This document shows, in pieces, positions 7,032 to 9,058 of a stretch of DNA of 9,058 nucleotides. Numbering within the stretch: the stretch's first letter is position 1; each line of letters starts with the position of its first letter. Source of the DNA: Ruminococcus sp. UBA4350 (lineage in GTDB: Bacteria; Bacillota; Clostridia; Oscillospirales; Ruminococcaceae); the NCBI GenBank assembly GCA_002394125.1, contig DGSY01000097.1, forward strand, positions 1 to 9,058, given 5' to 3'. The notes below the pieces were generated by a model. That model worked only from the letters and a program-made list of their open reading frames with translations, was not told the origin of the DNA and did not search any database. The position numbers and the translations under genes are program-made.

Positions 7032-7060
7032 TATTATGTACGCAAACCGGTGAAATATGC
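7032..7060 (-). promoter_or_regulatory. Candidate forespore-sigma (SigF/SigG-type) promoter of the SpoIIQ-like gene
   Basis: On the minus strand, GCATA (7056-7060), a 17-bp spacer and CATAATA (7032-7038) resemble the SigG pattern GHATR-N18-CATNHTA and overlap the SigF pattern, one or two bases short in spacing. No good TTGACA-type -35 is present. It would give a leader of about 50 nt before the ATG at 6975. B. subtilis spoIIQ is forespore-expressed, which fits. Short degenerate motifs arise by chance, so this is tentative. Confidence 0.4.
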
Positions 7061-7091
7061 ATTTTGAGGGAAATTCTATTTTTGAGAGGCG

Positions 7092-7125
7092 AAAAAAGAG
7101 TATCCGGTGAAAACCGAATACTCTT
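7092..7125 (-). terminator. Intrinsic terminator after the sigma-like/PepSY gene
   Basis: On the minus strand, AAGAGTATTCGGT (7113-7125) pairs with ACCGGATACTCTT (7096-7108) as 13 bp with one U-G pair and a TTTC loop, and runs into TTTTTT. It lies 20 bp past the stop at 7146, so the upstream gene is a single-gene unit and the SpoIIQ-like gene needs its own promoter. Confidence 0.92.
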
Positions 7126-7145
7126 GTATCTGATATCTGTTCAGA

Positions 7146-8768
7146 TCATTCTGTTTCCCATGCGCGGAACTTGACCGGCGTGCCGTCCTGTACGGCAATG
7201 CTGACCTCATATTCATAGTCATATGTTTCAAATTCCAGCTCATAGACATAAATGCCGCTGCTGCGGTCAATTTTTGCTTTGGTAAAATTGACATTCTTTT
7301 CGTCACTGAGACCGGACAGCTTCAGCGCTGTATCCCTTGCGGCGAGCATTCCGACCGCATCGGAGATATCCGCCGAGACCGGATGCACATCGACATTGCT
7401 GACCGCCCCGCTGACCGCATTCAGCTCAACGAGATACTGTGTGCCGTCATCCATTGTGAATGCGACTGTATACAGCTCGCCGTCCTGCCTGACCTTTGTG
7501 AAGATCATCTCCGAAACGCTCTGTCCGCTGACGCGTGCGACGGCCAGCTCCTTTGCCTTTTCCGCAGAGATGATGCGCCCCTGCACGGTGTCGCCGAGCC
7601 GTTCCTTTTTGTATTTGAGCAGTACCGCGGTCTGCGCATCGAGCTGCACGGAATGCACGATCCCGCTGCGGTCGAGCAGCTCAAAGCGGATCTCATCGTC
7701 ATAGGCGCCGTGCGACAGCTTTTCCTTCAGCACGATGACATCATGCAGCGAGAATGCTTCTGCGGCTGTTTTCCGCAGGGATTCCGCACTTTGCAGTTTC
7801 TCCGTCCGCAGCTCCACTGCCGCGTCGGTATCCTGCAAATCCGAGACCTCGCCGCTTTTTGCATCTGCGATACAGGAATACAGCTTGCTCCCGTCCGTGA
7901 ACTGCAATTCATAGAACGGCGGATCGGCGGCGGTCTTGAGTTTCGTGCTGAGGAAAACCGCCTGCTCCGACGGAATGCCGGCCGCATCTGCCGCTTTTTC
8001 CTGTGCGCTGCCGATATAGAGATAATCCGATGCGAAGATCTCAGCAACCTCGTTCTGCGAAAGCGGCTCCGGCTGGCGCTGCGCTTCGGAGAGTCTGTCC
8101 GCCGCGATCCGGAAAATCAGTGCCGCGCTGAGAACGGTGATGCCGACGGCTGCGGCAGCAATGCACCAGACCGGAACGGAGATTGTTTTCCGCTTTTTTT
8201 CTGCGGCGCTTCGCCGGACGATCTGCGTCCCGCTGTCCGATCCCGGCTCTGCGGTTTCCTCTGCGGCGGCATCTGCGAGTGCAGCGGCGAGTGCTTCAGC
8301 GTCGGCCTCCTGCCATGTCAGCGCTTTGGCGGATTCCGCGAGCTGTTCCCGCGGGACTGCATCGCCGCTCTGTAAGAATTGCAGCTGACGGTAGGCTTTT
8401 TCGGTATTGCGCTGCTGTTCATCGGCGGTCAGGCCGCGGGCAGCAGCGGCATCAGCGGGATCGCAGCCGCAGAGGTCGAGTGCAAGGCTGATGCGGCTGC
8501 CTGCCGGCAGGCGCAGGACAGGACGCAGCGCATCCGGTACGGAATCCTCCGGCAGTGCATCGGGGTCGAGGCGCTCCGGCGCACGGGTCAGGCTGATCCG
8601 CAGCAGATGCAGGAGCACGGAATCCGCCCACTGCTCCGGCGAACGGCGCTTTGCAGCGACGATGGATTCAATGACAGCGGCTCTGCTCTCTGCGGGATCG
8701 CCGAGCATGAGCAGTGCGGCCGGATAAAGCTGTTCTGCGATTTGCATGGCATCTGCATCGTGTTCCAT
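7146..8768 (-). CDS. Sigma-factor-like domain fused to a transmembrane segment and ~4 PepSY-like domains
   Basis: The product has 540 residues. Residues about 5-62 resemble sigma-70 region 2 of ECF factors (an LYPAALLMLGDPAE start, then an AVIES-type helix and LLHLLRISL). About 84-132 resemble region 4 (LPAGSRISLALDL, then a helix-turn-helix-like stretch ending KAYRQLQFL-like), both degenerate. An Ala/Glu-rich helix (about 145-172) and a basic patch lead to one transmembrane segment (about 196-220). Outside are four repeats (about 253-312, 328-388, 400-460, 473-540) with the PepSY pattern of a helix followed by strands of the type YxLxFxDG.xYxxxIDAxSGxV. PepSY domains are known as inhibitory or accessory domains of secreted peptidases and as sensor parts. 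A tethered regulator is inferred. The ATG at 8768 has AGGAGG seven nt upstream; a GTG at 8774 is too close to it. It has its own promoter and terminator. Confidence 0.85.
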   Translation of the reverse strand: MEHDADAMQIAEQLYPAALLMLGDPAESRAAVIESIVAAKRRSPEQWADSVLLHLLRISLTRAPERLDPDALPEDSVPDALRPVLRLPAGSRISLALDLCGCDPADAAAARGLTADEQQRNTEKAYRQLQFLQSGDAVPREQLAESAKALTWQEADAEALAAALADAAAEETAEPGSDSGTQIVRRSAAEKKRKTISVPVWCIAAAAVGITVLSAALIFRIAADRLSEAQRQPEPLSQNEVAEIFASDYLYIGSAQEKAADAAGIPSEQAVFLSTKLKTAADPPFYELQFTDGSKLYSCIADAKSGEVSDLQDTDAAVELRTEKLQSAESLRKTAAEAFSLHDVIVLKEKLSHGAYDDEIRFELLDRSGIVHSVQLDAQTAVLLKYKKERLGDTVQGRIISAEKAKELAVARVSGQSVSEMIFTKVRQDGELYTVAFTMDDGTQYLVELNAVSGAVSNVDVHPVSADISDAVGMLAARDTALKLSGLSDEKNVNFTKAKIDRSSGIYVYELEFETYDYEYEVSIAVQDGTPVKFRAWETE

Positions 8769-8793
8769 CAGCACACCTCCTCCCGTTTTTTAT

Positions 8794-8822
8794 ATTATAC
8801 AGGATTCGCCGCCGTCTGTCAA
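8794..8822 (-). promoter_or_regulatory. Perfect consensus sigma-A promoter of the sigma-like/PepSY gene
   Basis: On the minus strand, TTGACA (8817-8822), a 17-bp spacer and TATAAT (8794-8799) match the consensus without mismatch. The start near 8787 gives a very short leader (about 19 nt) that is mostly the Shine-Dalgarno AGGAGG (8776-8781). The left arm of the 18-bp inverted repeat lies 20 bp upstream of the -35. Confidence 0.9.
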
Positions 8823-8841
8823 GCGGGCAGGCGGGGAGCCC

Positions 8842-9014
8842 CACGGCAATCGCTTACGAGATCATTTAATAAAATACAGGGTATCTTTTTAAGGGAAAAT
8901 CACTTTTTTCCCCTTGGGAATCTCAAATTTGGATATCAGATTTCCAAAAAGATATGTATTTTTAATGAATAACGCATTCGATTTTATGTGTGGATTTCGT
9001 AAGCGATTGCCGTG
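8842..9014. repeat. AT-rich element bounded by perfect 18-bp inverted repeats
   Basis: CACGGCAATCGCTTACGA (8842-8859) recurs as its exact reverse complement at 8997-9014. The 137 bp between are AT-rich, with no gene, and contain two imperfect hairpins: AAGGGAAAA with TTTTCCCCTT near 8891-8914, and GGAATCT with AGATTTCC near 8917-8945. The arm core AAGCGATTGC fits the AAGCGNTTNC core of LacI/CcpA-type operators (cre), although the outer bases differ. It lies between the divergent minus-strand promoter (8794-8822) and a likely plus-strand gene start at 9055. A short hairpin, CCCGC-ATT-GCGGG, follows at 9016-9028. Readings include a paired operator, a MITE-like element, or the closing stem of a structured leader RNA. 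Confidence 0.6.
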
Positions 9015-9054
9015 CCCCGCATTGCGGGAGTGGATGAATCGGGGAGTTATAGAT

Positions 9055-9058
9055 ATGG
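9055..9058 (+). CDS. Probable start of a plus-strand gene cut by the window edge
   Basis: GGGGAG (9041-9046) is followed after eight bases by ATG at 9055, one codon before the window ends, which is the right spacing for a Clostridia-type translation start. An in-frame ATG at 9034 also exists and would begin M-N-R-G-V-I-D-M, but its own GGAG is only three bases upstream. The product cannot be identified. No clear promoter is visible in the AT-rich 8860-8996 stretch. Confidence 0.4.

Noticed and set aside
6976..7062. Longer N-terminus (29 extra residues) for the SpoIIQ-like protein
   Set aside because: It would place a soluble, Cys-containing stretch before the normal basic/hydrophobic anchor and overlap the promoter candidate. 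The ATG at 6975 has a well-spaced AAAGG.
7383..8375. A 330-codon plus-strand open frame opposite the sigma-like/PepSY gene
   Set aside because: Its Cys/Arg-rich composition matches no family and it has no Shine-Dalgarno. The minus strand has promoter, Shine-Dalgarno, membrane segment and terminator.
8379..8972. A 197-codon plus-strand open frame running through the promoter and into the inverted-repeat element
   Set aside because: It crosses a perfect minus-strand promoter and AT-rich noncoding DNA, with no start signal and no recognisable domain.
1..9058. CRISPR array, IS element with transposase, prophage or toxin-antitoxin pair
   Set aside because: No regularly spaced direct repeats, transposase or integrase motifs, or small paired toxin genes were found on either strand.

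Overview
The window looks like chromosomal DNA of a Gram-positive Clostridia-type anaerobe, most likely an Oscillospiraceae/Ruminococcus-like gut bacterium. This is inferred from consensus sigma-A-type promoters, strong AGGAGG ribosome binding sites, Thr/Pro/Glu-rich linkers on exported proteins, a SpoIIQ-like protein and GC-rich genes separated by AT-rich gaps. No phage, IS transposase, CRISPR array or toxin/defence island is visible.

Layout, left to right. Positions 1-252 hold the 3' tail of a 5S rRNA, its terminator, and a single tRNA-Gln(TTG) with its own extended -10 promoter and a probable terminator, so the left edge is the end of a ribosomal RNA operon. Next on the plus strand are a membrane-anchored leucine-rich-repeat protein (318-2027) built from four ~70-residue modules plus SDS22-like repeats, and a TrhA/hemolysin III (PAQR-fold) membrane protein (2296-2976). 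A bidirectional terminator (2996-3030) separates these from everything to the right, which runs on the minus strand.

The minus-strand genes form three transcription units. (a) A divergent HSP90-family chaperone (6073-4265) is followed 17 bp later by a lipoprotein with a transglutaminase-like Cys-His-Asp domain (4247-3033), both behind a perfect TTGACA-N17-TATAAT promoter. (b) A SpoIIQ-like LytM/M23 membrane protein (6975-6211) has a possible forespore-sigma promoter. (c) A protein whose cytoplasmic part resembles a degenerate ECF sigma factor, followed by one membrane segment and about four PepSY-like domains (8768-7146), has another perfect consensus promoter and a clear intrinsic terminator.

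The right edge (8842-9014) is an AT-rich stretch bounded by perfect 18-bp inverted repeats whose core resembles a LacI/CcpA-type operator. It lies between the divergent promoter of unit (c) and a probable plus-strand gene that starts at about 9055 and leaves the window.

The most unusual items are the sigma-like/transmembrane/PepSY fusion, the HSP90-transglutaminase operon, the 70-residue repeat protein and the inverted-repeat element. The joint theme of the region is the cell envelope, with several exported or membrane-tethered sensors and enzymes. No functional pathway linking all of them can be shown from the sequence.
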